Position numbers and translations under genes: made by a program
Source of the DNA: Microbulbifer flavimaris
Lineage (GTDB): Bacteria > Pseudomonadota > Gammaproteobacteria > Pseudomonadales > Cellvibrionaceae
Assembly (NCBI RefSeq): GCF_001641755.2
Contig: NZ_LRFG02000006.1
Location: 1 to 64,000, forward strand
Direction of reading: 5' to 3'
Length of the DNA: 64,000 nt
Part shown: piece by piece, positions 18,108 to 27,225 of the stretch
Position numbering within the stretch: position 1 is the first letter of the stretch
Layout of the letters: every line of letters starts with the position of its first letter
Notes under the pieces: generated by a model
Told to the model about the DNA's origin: nothing
What the model saw: the letters and a program-made list of their open reading frames with translations, nothing else
The model's database searches: none

Positions 18108-19745
18108 TTGGACCTCGACCGCAGCATCATCGACGTATTTTCAGAGGCCTGCGCCAAATTCGGTGACAGGCCAGCATTCACTTGTCTCGGGCACACGCTG
18201 TCCATCTCCGATATCGACAAGCTGAGTGGGCAATTTGCCTCCTACCTACAAAATCACACTGATCTGAAGCCCGGTGACCGGATCGCGGTGCAGCTGCCTA
18301 ATGTACTGCAGTACCCGGTGGTGGTTTTCGGGGCGATGCGCGCCGGTCTGGTTGTGGTGAACACCAACCCGCTGTACACCCGTCGCGAACTGAAGCACCA
18401 GCTGAACGATTCCGGTGCAAAGGCGCTGGTGGTGCTGGCGAATATTGCCGATACCGCCTCCCAGGTGATTGAAGAAACCAGCGTGGGGAAGGTGATTGTC
18501 AGTGAGATTGCCGACCTGCACAGCCCGCTGAAGCGCACGCTGATCAACAGCGTCGCCAAGTACGTGAAGAAGATGGTGCCGGAGTTTTCTTTCCGCAACC
18601 AGGTCAGCTTCCGCGACGCCATGAGCCAGGGTGCCAAGCAGCCCTATAAGGAAGTGAAGCGCGCCCCGGAAGATGTCGCCGTATTGCAGTACACCGGCGG
18701 TACCACCGGTGTTGCCAAAGGGGCGATGCTGACCAATCGCAACCTGGTTGCCAATATGGATCAGGTGCGTGAAGCCCTGGGGGATTCCATCAAGGAAGGC
18801 GAAGAGATCTATATCGCGCCCTTGCCGCTCTACCATATCTATGCCTTTACCATTCACTGCATGTCGCTGTTTGCCACCGGCAATCATTCGATCCTGATCC
18901 CGAACCCGCGGGATATTCCGGCGTTTGTGAAGACGCTCAAGGGGCTCCGTTTCACTGGTTTCGTTGGCCTGAACACCCTGTTCAATGGTCTGATGCGCAA
19001 CCCCGATTTCGCCGAGCTGGATTTCAGCAAGTTGCACACCACTGCTTCCGGCGGCATGGCTTTGACTCGCGATACCGCCAAGCGCTGGGAAGAGATGACC
19101 GGCTGTGTGGTGACCGAGGGCTACGGGCTGACCGAGACCTCGCCTGTGGTGTCCTTCAACCCGGCGGACGCCGTGCAGTTGGGCACTGTGGGCAAGCCGG
19201 TGCCGGCCACTGAGGTCAAGGTCACCGACGAGAACGGCAATGACCTGCCGAACAACACCCCCGGCGAGCTGTGCGTGCGCGGCCCGCAGGTGATGAAGGG
19301 GTACTGGCAGCGTGAAGAAGCCACGGCCGAGAGCATTGACAGTGACGGCTGGTTTCGCACCGGGGATATGGCGGTGATTCAGGATGACGGTTATATCAAG
19401 ATTGTCGACCGCAAGAAAGACATGATCATTGTGTCCGGTTTCAACGTCTACCCGAACGAGATCGAGGACGTGGTGAGCGCCCACGACAAGGTGACCGAAG
19501 CTGCGGCCATCGGTATACCGGACGAAAAGAGCGGCGAGATCGTGAAGCTGTTCGTAGTGAAAGCCGACGAATCCCTGACCGAAGAAGAGGTGATCGCGCA
19601 CTGCCGTGACAACATGACCGCTTACAAGGTGCCGAAGCAAGTGGAGTTCCGCGAAGAGCTTCCGAAGACCAATGTCGGCAAGATTCTGCGCCGTGAACTG
19701 CGTGATGAGGAAATGAAAAAAATCGAGGCGCTGGAAAACGCCTGA
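18108..19745 (+). CDS. fadD: long-chain fatty acid-CoA ligase, FadD type
   Basis: This 545-aa AMP-forming acyl-CoA synthetase activates fatty acids at the inner membrane for beta-oxidation. The nucleotide-binding motif YTGGTTGVAKGA is near residue 195, GYGLTETSP near 340, the adenylate-binding GWFRTGD near 415, and the FACS signature DRKKDMIIVSGFNVYPNEIE near 435; the catalytic Lys is in TNVGKILRR at the end. The chosen start is TTG 18108 behind GGGAGAAGAAAG; most relatives begin 15-20 residues earlier, but no suitable upstream codon is evident. A terminator follows. Confidence 0.9.
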   Translation: MDLDRSIIDVFSEACAKFGDRPAFTCLGHTLSISDIDKLSGQFASYLQNHTDLKPGDRIAVQLPNVLQYPVVVFGAMRAGLVVVNTNPLYTRRELKHQLNDSGAKALVVLANIADTASQVIEETSVGKVIVSEIADLHSPLKRTLINSVAKYVKKMVPEFSFRNQVSFRDAMSQGAKQPYKEVKRAPEDVAVLQYTGGTTGVAKGAMLTNRNLVANMDQVREALGDSIKEGEEIYIAPLPLYHIYAFTIHCMSLFATGNHSILIPNPRDIPAFVKTLKGLRFTGFVGLNTLFNGLMRNPDFAELDFSKLHTTASGGMALTRDTAKRWEEMTGCVVTEGYGLTETSPVVSFNPADAVQLGTVGKPVPATEVKVTDENGNDLPNNTPGELCVRGPQVMKGYWQREEATAESIDSDGWFRTGDMAVIQDDGYIKIVDRKKDMIIVSGFNVYPNEIEDVVSAHDKVTEAAAIGIPDEKSGEIVKLFVVKADESLTEEEVIAHCRDNMTAYKVPKQVEFREELPKTNVGKILRRELRDEEMKKIEALENA

Positions 19746-19783
19746 TCCTCAAACGCGCAAGCTTCAATAGCTCCGACGTGAAT

Positions 19784-19816
19784 AAAAAGCCCCGCTGGAA
19801 ACAGCGGGGCTTTTTT
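19784..19816 (+). terminator. intrinsic terminator after fadD
   Basis: AAAAAGCCCCGCTG pairs with CAGCGGGGCTTTTT around a 4-nt loop, followed by a T run. It is symmetric enough to work in both directions, but only fadD runs into it. Confidence 0.9.
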
Positions 19817-19956
19817 GTGCTTGTCTGTGTCTGGTTGCCAGTTCGCAAGGCGCCCGTGAAAATCGGGCCCGTCGCAGGATAGCTATCCCTGTGGCAGCGT
19901 TCGCGGTGCCCGTTGGTCTATAACTGTCTGGCACGATGACGGACCTGGAGAACCGC

Positions 19957-20421
19957 ATGGGAGACGCCGACGAACAGAGTCAGCTGGTGCATGAGGAGCT
20001 GCCAAAAGAGCATGAGGATCCGCTGATCCGCATCCTGCACGGCGTGATTCGCAATTCCGTCAGGTTGCTGGCGGTGCTGATGGTACTGGTGATCCTGTGG
20101 TCGGTAGCGGACGTGGTGTATGTGATCTACGAGCGGCTTGCGGTGGAGCCGCTGTGGTTGCTGGACCCCAATGACCTATTCGATGTGTTCGGCGCTTTTA
20201 TGCTGGTGCTGATCGCCATCGAAATCTTTATCAATATCCGCCTTTATCTTGGCTCCAATGTGATACCGATACAGCTGGTGCTTGCCACTGCATTGATGGC
20301 TATTGCGCGGAAAGTCATCGTGCTCGATCTCGCAGATACCGAAGCGCTGTACATATTCGCGATTGCCGCTGCGGTGCTTGCACTGGGGGTGGCTTACTGG
20401 ATGGTGGCCAAGAGAGTCTGA
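19957..20421 (+). CDS. PsiE-family membrane protein
   Basis: This 154-aa inner-membrane protein has four helices (about 42-65, 80-100, 105-125, 130-148) and the PsiE-like core PNDLFDVFGAFMLVLIAIEIF, with charged Ile/Glu-rich helices. PsiE is induced by phosphate starvation in E. coli; its molecular role is unknown. The start at 19957 is favoured by GGAG at 19945; ATG 19936 lacks a site. No Pho box was recognised upstream. Confidence 0.72.
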   Translation: MGDADEQSQLVHEELPKEHEDPLIRILHGVIRNSVRLLAVLMVLVILWSVADVVYVIYERLAVEPLWLLDPNDLFDVFGAFMLVLIAIEIFINIRLYLGSNVIPIQLVLATALMAIARKVIVLDLADTEALYIFAIAAAVLALGVAYWMVAKRV

Positions 20422-20442
20422 TGAGACGGGACACCAGAGAGG

Positions 20443-20471
20443 AAAAAAAGCCCGGCAATGCCGGGCTTTTT
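20443..20471. terminator. bidirectional terminator between psiE-like gene and M28 peptidase
   Basis: AAAAGCCCGGC - AAT - GCCGGGCTTTT forms an 11-bp stem, with a run of seven A on the left and five T on the right. It lies between two convergent genes and can serve both. Confidence 0.9.
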
Positions 20472-20489
20472 CGTGCTTGATGTCACCGC

Positions 20490-22187
20490 TTACTGGCGGG
20501 CGTCGGCACTGGCGTCGCGGGCAGCGCGGAACTCGTTGCCCTCATACCAGTTGGGCCAGTCGCGGCTGTTGGCCAGTTTCAGGCCCAGCTCCAGACCCAG
20601 CTGCAGATCCATGGCTGTGCCTTCGAGGTTCCAGTTCGGATCGTACTCATCGGCCGGCTTGTGGTAGGCGTGGGTGAGGTATTCCTGACCCTGTGCCTGG
20701 GCCCACTCGCGGCCGTGCTCGATGGAGTCTGTGCCGGACTTGAAGTAGAGCATCGGCACACCCTTCTTCGCCAGACTGAAGTGATCTGAGCGGTAGAAGT
20801 AACCGCGCTCAGGGTGTTCTTCCGGCGCCAGATAGCGCTCCTGCCCCTTGGCGGCCGTCTCCAGCAGCTCTTCCAGCTCACTGTTGCCGTAGCCCACGAC
20901 AACCACGTCGCGCATCGGTCCCAGCACGCCCAGTGCGTCGAAGTTGATCCCGGCCACAGTCTTCTCCAGCGGAACCACCGGATTGGCGGCATAGTACTTG
21001 GAGCCCAGCAGGCCGGATTCCTCAGCGGTGACGGCCACGAACACGAGGGAACGGTCGGGGCGCTCTCCCATTGCCACAGCCTGGCGCGCCATGGCGATCA
21101 GGCCGGCGGTGCCGGTGGCATTGTCGATGGCGCCGTTAAAGATGTGGTCTTCCCCCTGGCCGTTCTCATTGACGCCCAGATGGTCCCAGTGCGCGGTGTA
21201 GATGATGGCCTCTTCCGGGAACTTCTTGCCGGGCAGCTTGGCGACCACGTTGCGGGAGTTGGAGGTGCGCAGGCTGTTTTCCAGTGCCACGCTGGCAGTG
21301 AGCCCCAGGGGCTTGGCCTTGAAGCCGCGCTGGTGGGCCGCGGTGACCTCGCTGTCCAGATCCAGGCCGGCCGCTTCAAACAGGGTGCGGGCTGCGTCCT
21401 GGGTGATCCAGGATTCGATCGCTACCCGGTCGGCATTGTTGTCTTCTGCGGCCAGGCTGATTTGAGCACCGGACCAGCTGCCGCTGACCACTTCCCACGG
21501 ATAGCCGGCAGCACCGGTTTCGTGGATGATGATGGCGCCGTCCGCGCCCTGGCGGGCAGCCTCTTCGAACTTGTAGCTCCAGCGGCCGTAGTAGGTCATG
21601 GCATTGCCGTTGAACAGGGTCTCGTCCTGGGTGGCGTAGCCGGGGTCGTTGACCAGGATTACGGCGGTCTTGCCGGTCATGTCGAGGCCGGCGTAGTCGT
21701 TCCAGTCGTTTTCCGGGGCCACGATACCGTAGCCCACGAAGACCAGCTCGCTGTCCTCGATGGCGGAGGACTCGGTCTGGCGCTGGGTGAAGGCCACCAT
21801 ATCGTTGATCGGCTGCAGCTCCTGCTCAAAGCCCTCACCGGAAATACTCATCGGCGTGGATTGAATCTGCATCTCAACCACCGGCACCTGCTGGAACCAG
21901 CTGGGCTCACCGTGATCATCCCTGGCTCCCGGCTCCAGCCCGACGGCTGCGAACTGTTCTGCCAGATAGTTGACGGTCAGCTCCTCACCGGCTGTGGCGG
22001 GAGCCCGGCCCTGGAATTTGTCAGAGGCCAGAATGGCGACGTGCTGGTGCAGCTCTTCGGCCATGACTTTGATCGGGCTTTCGCTTTGGGTGGTGTCGGC
22101 GGGCGCAGAGGCGTCCTTTCCGCAGGCGGTAACACCTGCGATGGCGGCAGTCAGGCCGAGACCGCGCCAGAAGGTGGAAATTTGCAT
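20490..22187 (-). CDS. M28-family zinc metallopeptidase, lipoprotein
   Basis: This 565-aa exported aminopeptidase-like enzyme has a lipoprotein signal ending VTAC. A PA-type insert follows (GYGIVAPENDWNDYAG, KTAVILVNDPG). The M28 catalytic domain shows co-catalytic zinc ligands: His-x-Asp in AHWDHLG, Asp in GAIDNATG, Glu-Glu in AVTAEESG, Asp in NFDALG and His in YRSDHFS. All key residues are present. It should cleave N-terminal residues of peptides outside the cytoplasm. The M14 peptidase gene lies upstream on the same strand. Confidence 0.9.
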   Translation of the reverse strand: MQISTFWRGLGLTAAIAGVTACGKDASAPADTTQSESPIKVMAEELHQHVAILASDKFQGRAPATAGEELTVNYLAEQFAAVGLEPGARDDHGEPSWFQQVPVVEMQIQSTPMSISGEGFEQELQPINDMVAFTQRQTESSAIEDSELVFVGYGIVAPENDWNDYAGLDMTGKTAVILVNDPGYATQDETLFNGNAMTYYGRWSYKFEEAARQGADGAIIIHETGAAGYPWEVVSGSWSGAQISLAAEDNNADRVAIESWITQDAARTLFEAAGLDLDSEVTAAHQRGFKAKPLGLTASVALENSLRTSNSRNVVAKLPGKKFPEEAIIYTAHWDHLGVNENGQGEDHIFNGAIDNATGTAGLIAMARQAVAMGERPDRSLVFVAVTAEESGLLGSKYYAANPVVPLEKTVAGINFDALGVLGPMRDVVVVGYGNSELEELLETAAKGQERYLAPEEHPERGYFYRSDHFSLAKKGVPMLYFKSGTDSIEHGREWAQAQGQEYLTHAYHKPADEYDPNWNLEGTAMDLQLGLELGLKLANSRDWPNWYEGNEFRAARDASADARQ

Positions 22188-22330
22188 GGATTGCTACCTG
22201 TCATGTTCTTATCGGCGCCTAAGTTAACAAAAACGGCGCCGCTGGCCGAATGATTCTGTGCTGAATATCCGGCCGCGGGCAGAGAATTTTGTGTTTTGCG
22301 CGGCAGCGGTGGTTTCTGCCGCGCACAGGA

Positions 22331-23452
22331 TCACAGGATCTTGAGGGTTTCCCGGATCGGGAAGAGGATGTCCCGGGCGAGTTGCTGGCTGCGGGCCGGC
22401 GACCAGCCCTCGATGGGATCGGGCAGGTTTTCGTTGTCCTTGAAGGGCATTTCCAGGGTAAGGGCCAGGGTGCGGAACTGGTGGCCGCACCAGTTGGTGC
22501 CCACAGTCATATTCGCCTCGCCTGGCTTGTCGAGCTCGTAGCCGCGCTCGATCTGGAAGTCAGGGTTGGCGGCGACAAACGCCTGCTTGAAGGTGTCCTC
22601 GAGCTTGGCGTGGCGCTCATCGTAACCCGGGATGCCTTCGCAGCCCGCCACGAAGTTGAAGGGCAGGGCCTCGTCGCCGTGGATATCCAGGAACATATCG
22701 CCACCCAGCTCCAGCATCTTCTGCCGCACCAGGTACACCTCGGGACTGCGCTCCATGCTGGGTTCTAGCCACTCCCGGTTCAGGTTGGCGCCGACGGCGT
22801 TGGTGCGCAGGTGGCCGCGCACGCTGCCGTCCGGGTTCATGTTCGGCACAACGTGGAAGACGGTGTCCTCCAGCAGGGTGCGGGCAGTGGGGTTGGCCTC
22901 GTCCAGCAGCGCGTCGAGAAAGCCCTCGACGAACCATTCCGCCATGGTCTCGCCCGGGTGCTGTCGAGCGATCATCCACACGCGGCGCTTGGCTGTGTCG
23001 GCGTCGCCGATGGTTAGCAGGGACATGTCGCGTCCGTCGAGGGTCTGTCCCAGGGTTTCTACTTGCACGAGATCGCTGCCCTGCGCCCAGGCGACCAAGT
23101 CCAGATGACGCTCCCAGGAGAAGGGGGCGAAATAGGCGAGATAGATGCTCGGCTGATCCAGCTCAACGGTGAAATCCAGCACCTTGCCATCGTATTCAGC
23201 GCCGATGCGGAACCAGTTGTGTCGGTCGTAAGAAGCGCAGACACGGTAGTTTTCCCAGCCTTCCGGATACGCTGCCTTGCCTGCATTGGTGATGCGCATT
23301 GGGTACTGTTTGCCGGGGTCGCCTTCAAGGCGGAAATGGAACCACTGGTAGAAGTCGGAATTATTGTCGCGCCGGATGGCGAGTTCCATGGGGTTGCTGT
23401 CGGCGTTGACGACCTCGATGTTACCGCTGTCAAAAGCGCAAGTGATATGCAT
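22331..23452 (-). CDS. M14 cytosolic-type metallocarboxypeptidase
   Basis: This 373-aa zinc carboxypeptidase is of the AGBL/CCP-like branch found in bacteria and eukaryotes. A beta-sandwich N-domain (residues 1-120) precedes the M14 domain. Zinc ligands are in RQHPGETMAEWF (HxxE) and a distal His in FLDIHGDEAL; the substrate-binding NPDGSVRGHLRTN and LNREW segments are intact. ATG 23452 is chosen for a GGGAGTCC site. There is no signal peptide, so it is cytoplasmic. Eukaryotic relatives trim polyglutamate; the bacterial substrate is not known. Confidence 0.88.
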   Translation of the reverse strand: MHITCAFDSGNIEVVNADSNPMELAIRRDNNSDFYQWFHFRLEGDPGKQYPMRITNAGKAAYPEGWENYRVCASYDRHNWFRIGAEYDGKVLDFTVELDQPSIYLAYFAPFSWERHLDLVAWAQGSDLVQVETLGQTLDGRDMSLLTIGDADTAKRRVWMIARQHPGETMAEWFVEGFLDALLDEANPTARTLLEDTVFHVVPNMNPDGSVRGHLRTNAVGANLNREWLEPSMERSPEVYLVRQKMLELGGDMFLDIHGDEALPFNFVAGCEGIPGYDERHAKLEDTFKQAFVAANPDFQIERGYELDKPGEANMTVGTNWCGHQFRTLALTLEMPFKDNENLPDPIEGWSPARSQQLARDILFPIRETLKIL

Positions 23453-23555
23453 TGAGAGGACTCCCGTTCGATGAATCGGGCAAGCATACAGGCAAGTGCG
23501 GGTTTTTTGCAGGTGGGTTGTCTGCGGCCAATACGGTGCGGGGGGCAGGGGGCAA

Positions 23556-23590
23556 ATAAAAAGCACGGTACCGCGGACGATACCGTGCCT
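23556..23590 (-). terminator. intrinsic terminator on the minus strand after the SYLF gene
   Basis: GCACGGTA and TACCGTGC pair around a 10-nt loop; on the minus strand the stem is followed by TTTTTATTT. It ends transcripts coming from the SYLF lipoprotein gene before the M14 gene begins. Confidence 0.75.
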
Positions 23591-23902
23591 TAGCCATTCC
23601 CTGGCGGCACCTGCCACGACTACTGCTCCATCGAATTTCCGCTGTAGATACCCTGGCGACTGCTGACTGCCTTGGTCAGACCACAAGTGCGCGATCCCGC
23701 ACTTTCAGAAATCGGTTACTGCTCCCTGACATTCCGCAGCAGGTGCTGTTTAAAGTTTAGGCAGTGTGAGCGATGTGCGCGCCGCAGGTTCCGGGATTGG
23801 CGCTGGATTGGTTGAGTTTTGTTCGATTGCGTCGCGCAGCCGCCCGCTGTACTGGAATTGCGTGCGGGGGCTGCCGGCGCTCGGCTGTGCCCCCGGTCGA
23901 CT
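23591..23902. other. noncoding gap between SYLF gene and its terminator
   Basis: No credible gene is seen on either strand. Short open frames here lack ribosome-binding sites and recognisable composition. It would be the 3' untranslated part of the SYLF transcript. Confidence 0.5.
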
Positions 23903-24487
23903 TCAGTTTAGCTCGTTGTCCTTCCAGAACTTGGTGCCTTTCAGGGTCGCCTGGAGGGCGATGCCGCTCTCGGTTAGTTGGTAGACCCGCATGCCGTCCG
24001 CCACGACTTCGCCACCGATTGCCGCGCCCTTGTCCTGGGCCTTGGCCGCCGCATCGGCATGACCACCAAAGGACCAGCCGCGGTTCACGAAGCGATCCAT
24101 GACTTCCGGGGAGTCGAACAGGAACAGTGCGCGGAAATCCTTGACGCCAAAGCCCAGGCCAACCCCCAGCTCGCCCATCTTCATGTAGGTACGCTGGCGG
24201 GTCTGGTTGTCCACGGCCACGCCATAACCGGTAGACGCGCTGGCCAGCAGCAGGTTGACGTTCACATTACTGAATACGGCATAGCCCGGGGCCCGGGCCA
24301 GGTCGTTACGCAGATCGGGCTTGAGTTGGAACAGCTCGGTCAATACCGCCTGCTCGGTGCGGTCGATATGCTGGCGCTGGTCCTGGCGGGTCTGACCGGG
24401 TGCGGCGCAGGCAGTGACGAATATCGCGGTGATCAGTAGCGCGGCCAGGGTGGCCACAGTGGATTTTGGGCTTGCGAATGCCTGCAT
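23903..24487 (-). CDS. SYLF/YSC84-domain lipoprotein
   Basis: This 194-aa exported lipoprotein (signal ending VTAC, then AAPGQ) has a SYLF lipid-binding domain (roughly 65-190): APGYAVFSNVNVNLLLASASTGYGVAVD, GELGVGLGFGVKDFRALFLF and a C-terminal GIALQATLKGTKFWKD. SYLF proteins bind phosphoinositides or other lipids in eukaryotes; the bacterial role is not defined. AGGAGAA precedes the ATG. Confidence 0.85.
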   Translation of the reverse strand: MQAFASPKSTVATLAALLITAIFVTACAAPGQTRQDQRQHIDRTEQAVLTELFQLKPDLRNDLARAPGYAVFSNVNVNLLLASASTGYGVAVDNQTRQRTYMKMGELGVGLGFGVKDFRALFLFDSPEVMDRFVNRGWSFGGHADAAAKAQDKGAAIGGEVVADGMRVYQLTESGIALQATLKGTKFWKDNELN

Positions 24488-24719
24488 GGCGTTCTCCTTT
24501 TTTCGTTATGGTCTGATTTAACCAGAGGCGCGCGCTTCCCTCGACTGTTTCGTCACTGCTTTGCGACCTGTGCCTCACGCCATGTGCCTGGCGCTACTTT
24601 CCGCCTGGCCGACCTTTCGGTAAGCTTGGCGACTTTCACCCGGGACGGGGGCAGAGAGAAAGTCGCGCAATCGCGGTTGCCGCCCGCCCCATATCCCCAG
24701 AACAATCGAGAGAAGAGAG

Positions 24720-25202
24720 ATGCAAAAGACTGTGAAACGCGGCATTGCCGCCAGCTGCCTGCTCGCATTCGCTGTCAACCTGACAGCTTGTGGATACTTC
24801 CTGTATCCCGAGCGCAAGGGCCAGACCGGGGGGCGTGTGGATCCCGTGGTGGTGGTTCTCGATGGTGCGGCACTGCTGTTCGGTATTCTGCCGGGCATCG
24901 TGGCGTTTGCGGTCGACTTCACCAATGGCACTATCTACCTGCCGGCCGGTGGTACCTCTGCCATTGATCGCCACCTGAGCGCGACCGACGAGGAGGATGT
25001 GCGCACCGTAGTCGACCAGGAAGGTCAGGTATGGGTTGAAATGCCTCTCGAGGAAGGCATTGCCAAGGCTGAACAGCTGCGTCAGCTGAGCAATACCCTG
25101 TCCGGAGCGACCGGCCAGCGAGTGGCACCGGCCGATATCGTCTGGGTCGAGGATCTTGCCGCCCTGCGCGCTGCCTCTGCCCGGGCCACTGCTGCACTCT
25201 GA
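24720..25202 (+). CDS. small lipoprotein, unknown function
   Basis: This 160-aa predicted lipoprotein has a signal ending LTAC, followed by GYFLYPERKGQ and a hydrophobic stretch (LDGAALLFGILPGIVAFAVDF) that resembles the YceK/YidQ-like small lipoprotein group. The C-terminal third is charged and helical. GAGAAGAGAG precedes the ATG. The DUF3445 gene begins 8 nt after its stop, so the two are probably co-transcribed, although no functional link is obvious. Confidence 0.75.
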   Translation: MQKTVKRGIAASCLLAFAVNLTACGYFLYPERKGQTGGRVDPVVVVLDGAALLFGILPGIVAFAVDFTNGTIYLPAGGTSAIDRHLSATDEEDVRTVVDQEGQVWVEMPLEEGIAKAEQLRQLSNTLSGATGQRVAPADIVWVEDLAALRAASARATAAL

Positions 25203-25209
25203 TTCGGTT

Positions 25210-26139
25210 ATGAACCCCCGCGGTGCGGCTCTGCCGCACCCAGCTGGTGACACAGACAGGCGCTTTGCACAGCCCGAACCTCTCCTGCTGCCCTTTATGC
25301 GGCATCGGGAGATGGTGCACATGGGGTTGCAGCGCCTGGCTCCCGCCTCCTGGATACAGCCCTGTTATGGTCTGCACCACTATCACCACAACAAATTGAC
25401 AGCCCGGCGTCGCCTTGGCGAGCGCGTGTTCGCGGCTCTGCCCCGGTCTTTGGAGGCGCAGGAGGAGTTGCGGGCATTATTGCTCCGCCATCTTTGTCGG
25501 GATCACTACCCGCACTACAGCCTTGCCGGGAATCTGCTGAAATGGCGACGGGGCGGTGCGGCACTCCACTGGCCCCTGGCCGACAGCGCGGCACCGCTGT
25601 GGGCAGCCAGTCTGTGGGTGGCGGATGACCTCTGCATCCTGCAGCCCGGTGCCCACGGCTACGAACTGACCGCTGCTTCTCTGGCGGCCCCCAGTTACTG
25701 GCGCCTCGAGGACAAGATTGGCCGCCCCCTGGACCTGATTCACAAACCGGTGCCCGGTTTTGCCGACAGGCTCTCTGCCCAGGTTGCACGCTTCTTCGAT
25801 CACCTTCTGGCGGACTACCCCGTCTGGCGCAGTAACTGGTCGGTGGTGAGCTCTCCGGAGCTCCTGCAGCGCGGCGGCTCTGCGGGTGAGGGGGGGCAGT
25901 TGTATCTGCGGGTGGAGCGCCAGTCCCTGCGCCGGCTGCCGCAGTCAGGTGCGGTGGTCTTTACCATTCGTGTGACGCTGAACCCTCTCCAGGACCTGTG
26001 CCGCGTGCCGGGGGCAGTGGCGAGCCTGGCCGAAGCGGTGGCCTGCCTGTCTCCGGATGAATCCCGCTACAAGTCCCTTGCGCCCCTGTTGCCGCGGCTG
26101 GAGGCGTTCCTCGCAGCGGCTCAGTCCGAAGTGTTCTGA
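25210..26139 (+). CDS. DUF3445 haem-dependent oxidative N-demethylase-like protein
   Basis: This 309-aa protein has the DUF3445 core: MGLQRL near the start, VADDLCILQPG, then SYWRLEDKIGRPLDLIHKPVPGF and the RSNW motif (residues ~150-235). Characterised relatives are the haem-binding alpha subunit of dimethylamine monooxygenase/N-demethylase, normally with ferredoxin and reductase partner genes; none is adjacent here. ATG 25210 is a tentative start; ATG 25297 or 25312 would also keep the domain. Its last 19 bases overlap the convergent AraC gene. Confidence 0.75.
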   Translation: MNPRGAALPHPAGDTDRRFAQPEPLLLPFMRHREMVHMGLQRLAPASWIQPCYGLHHYHHNKLTARRRLGERVFAALPRSLEAQEELRALLLRHLCRDHYPHYSLAGNLLKWRRGGAALHWPLADSAAPLWAASLWVADDLCILQPGAHGYELTAASLAAPSYWRLEDKIGRPLDLIHKPVPGFADRLSAQVARFFDHLLADYPVWRSNWSVVSSPELLQRGGSAGEGGQLYLRVERQSLRRLPQSGAVVFTIRVTLNPLQDLCRVPGAVASLAEAVACLSPDESRYKSLAPLLPRLEAFLAAAQSEVF

Positions 26140-27119
26140 CTGCGGTAGCCCTTGGGTGAGAGGCCTGTCCAGCGTCGGAACGCCTTGCCAAAAGCGCTCT
26201 CGTCGCAATAGCCCAGGGCTGCCGCAATTTCCGCGTTGTTGCGGTCTTTCTGGCGCAGCCACTGGCACGCGTAGTGGCTCCTGACTTCATCCTGTATCGA
26301 GCGAAAGCTGGCATTTTCCTCCTGCAGCTTGCGGCCCAGGTGCCGCGGGCTGATGCACAGCCGGCTGGCTACCTGTTCACGGGTCAGCTGTGGTTCCTGC
26401 TGTAGCAGGTGGGCCACGCGCAGCTGCAGGCTCTTGTGGGTGAGGGACTTGAGCAGGGCATCTGCCTCGGGTTTGAGGCGCGCCATTACCTGCTGGTCCG
26501 CCGCCACGAGCGGGATTTCCAGGTCCTGCGGCCGCAACCGTATGGCGGACACCGGGGCATTGAACTGCACCGGCGTCTGCAGCAGGTTCTGGTACTGTTG
26601 CTGTATTGCCAGGGACGGGGCGGGATAGGCCAGAAGCAGGCCCTGGGCTTTGAACTGATTGCCGGTCATGCTCCGGGTCTGGGCCAGGCAGGCAGAGAGC
26701 ACGGTTTCGACCCGCAGCCGGGCGCAGCGGAGATAGTTGGGCTGGTAGCAGAGATCTGCGTGGTGAGCGCCGCGACGGAGCTCAAACTGGCCGCCTTCGC
26801 CCACTAGGGGGTGGTAAGTCAGCAGCTGATTGATGGCCTCCCCGAGAGTGCGCTGGGTCATCAACAGGTAGCCCACCAGTCCCATCTGGGTAGTCTGCAT
26901 GGCCTGGCCGATCCTGATGCCCAGCAACGGGTCGGGGTGGGTGTCGGCAAGGGCGGTCCAGAACTGTTCCTGAACCTCCATGGGGACCCTGTCATTTTCG
27001 TCTATCCCGGACAAAAGAGGCTCGGCAGCTCTGGGGGAGTCCAGTCCCAGACTACCTAATGCCGCCAGAATGGCCCGGGAATAACTGAGGGTGACGGTTC
27101 TACTGTCTACCGGTTTCAC
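26121..27119 (-). CDS. AraC-family regulator divergent from the monooxygenase operon
   Basis: This 332-aa regulator has an N-terminal PF12625-like sensor domain (about 20-210) and a C-terminal AraC DNA-binding domain: LTREQVASRLCISPRHLGRKLQEE, then NAEIAAALGYCDESAFGKAFRRWTG. It starts with GTG 27119, 106 nt from the divergent monooxygenase gene, the usual layout for a local activator. The intergenic region has an interrupted palindrome at 27137-27147 and two GGTTGYC copies. Confidence 0.88.
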   Translation of the reverse strand: MKPVDSRTVTLSYSRAILAALGSLGLDSPRAAEPLLSGIDENDRVPMEVQEQFWTALADTHPDPLLGIRIGQAMQTTQMGLVGYLLMTQRTLGEAINQLLTYHPLVGEGGQFELRRGAHHADLCYQPNYLRCARLRVETVLSACLAQTRSMTGNQFKAQGLLLAYPAPSLAIQQQYQNLLQTPVQFNAPVSAIRLRPQDLEIPLVAADQQVMARLKPEADALLKSLTHKSLQLRVAHLLQQEPQLTREQVASRLCISPRHLGRKLQEENASFRSIQDEVRSHYACQWLRQKDRNNAEIAAALGYCDESAFGKAFRRWTGLSPKGYRSQNTSD

Positions 27120-27136
27120 AACTGCTGTCCGGAATT

Positions 27137-27147
27137 AACCAATGGTT
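27137..27147. promoter_or_regulatory. short palindrome in the AraC/monooxygenase intergenic region
   Basis: AACCA-A-TGGTT is a perfect 5-bp inverted repeat 18 nt upstream of the AraC gene. The half GGTTGCC at 27144 recurs as GGTTGTC at 27173, about three helical turns away, as AraC-type half-sites often do. This is only a candidate operator. Confidence 0.3.
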
Positions 27148-27225
27148 GCCCGATTATGACGACATGCAGTGGGGTTGTCACGGTATATTGCCGGGCACTA
27201 AAGCAGTGCCAGTGGGAGAATAACA

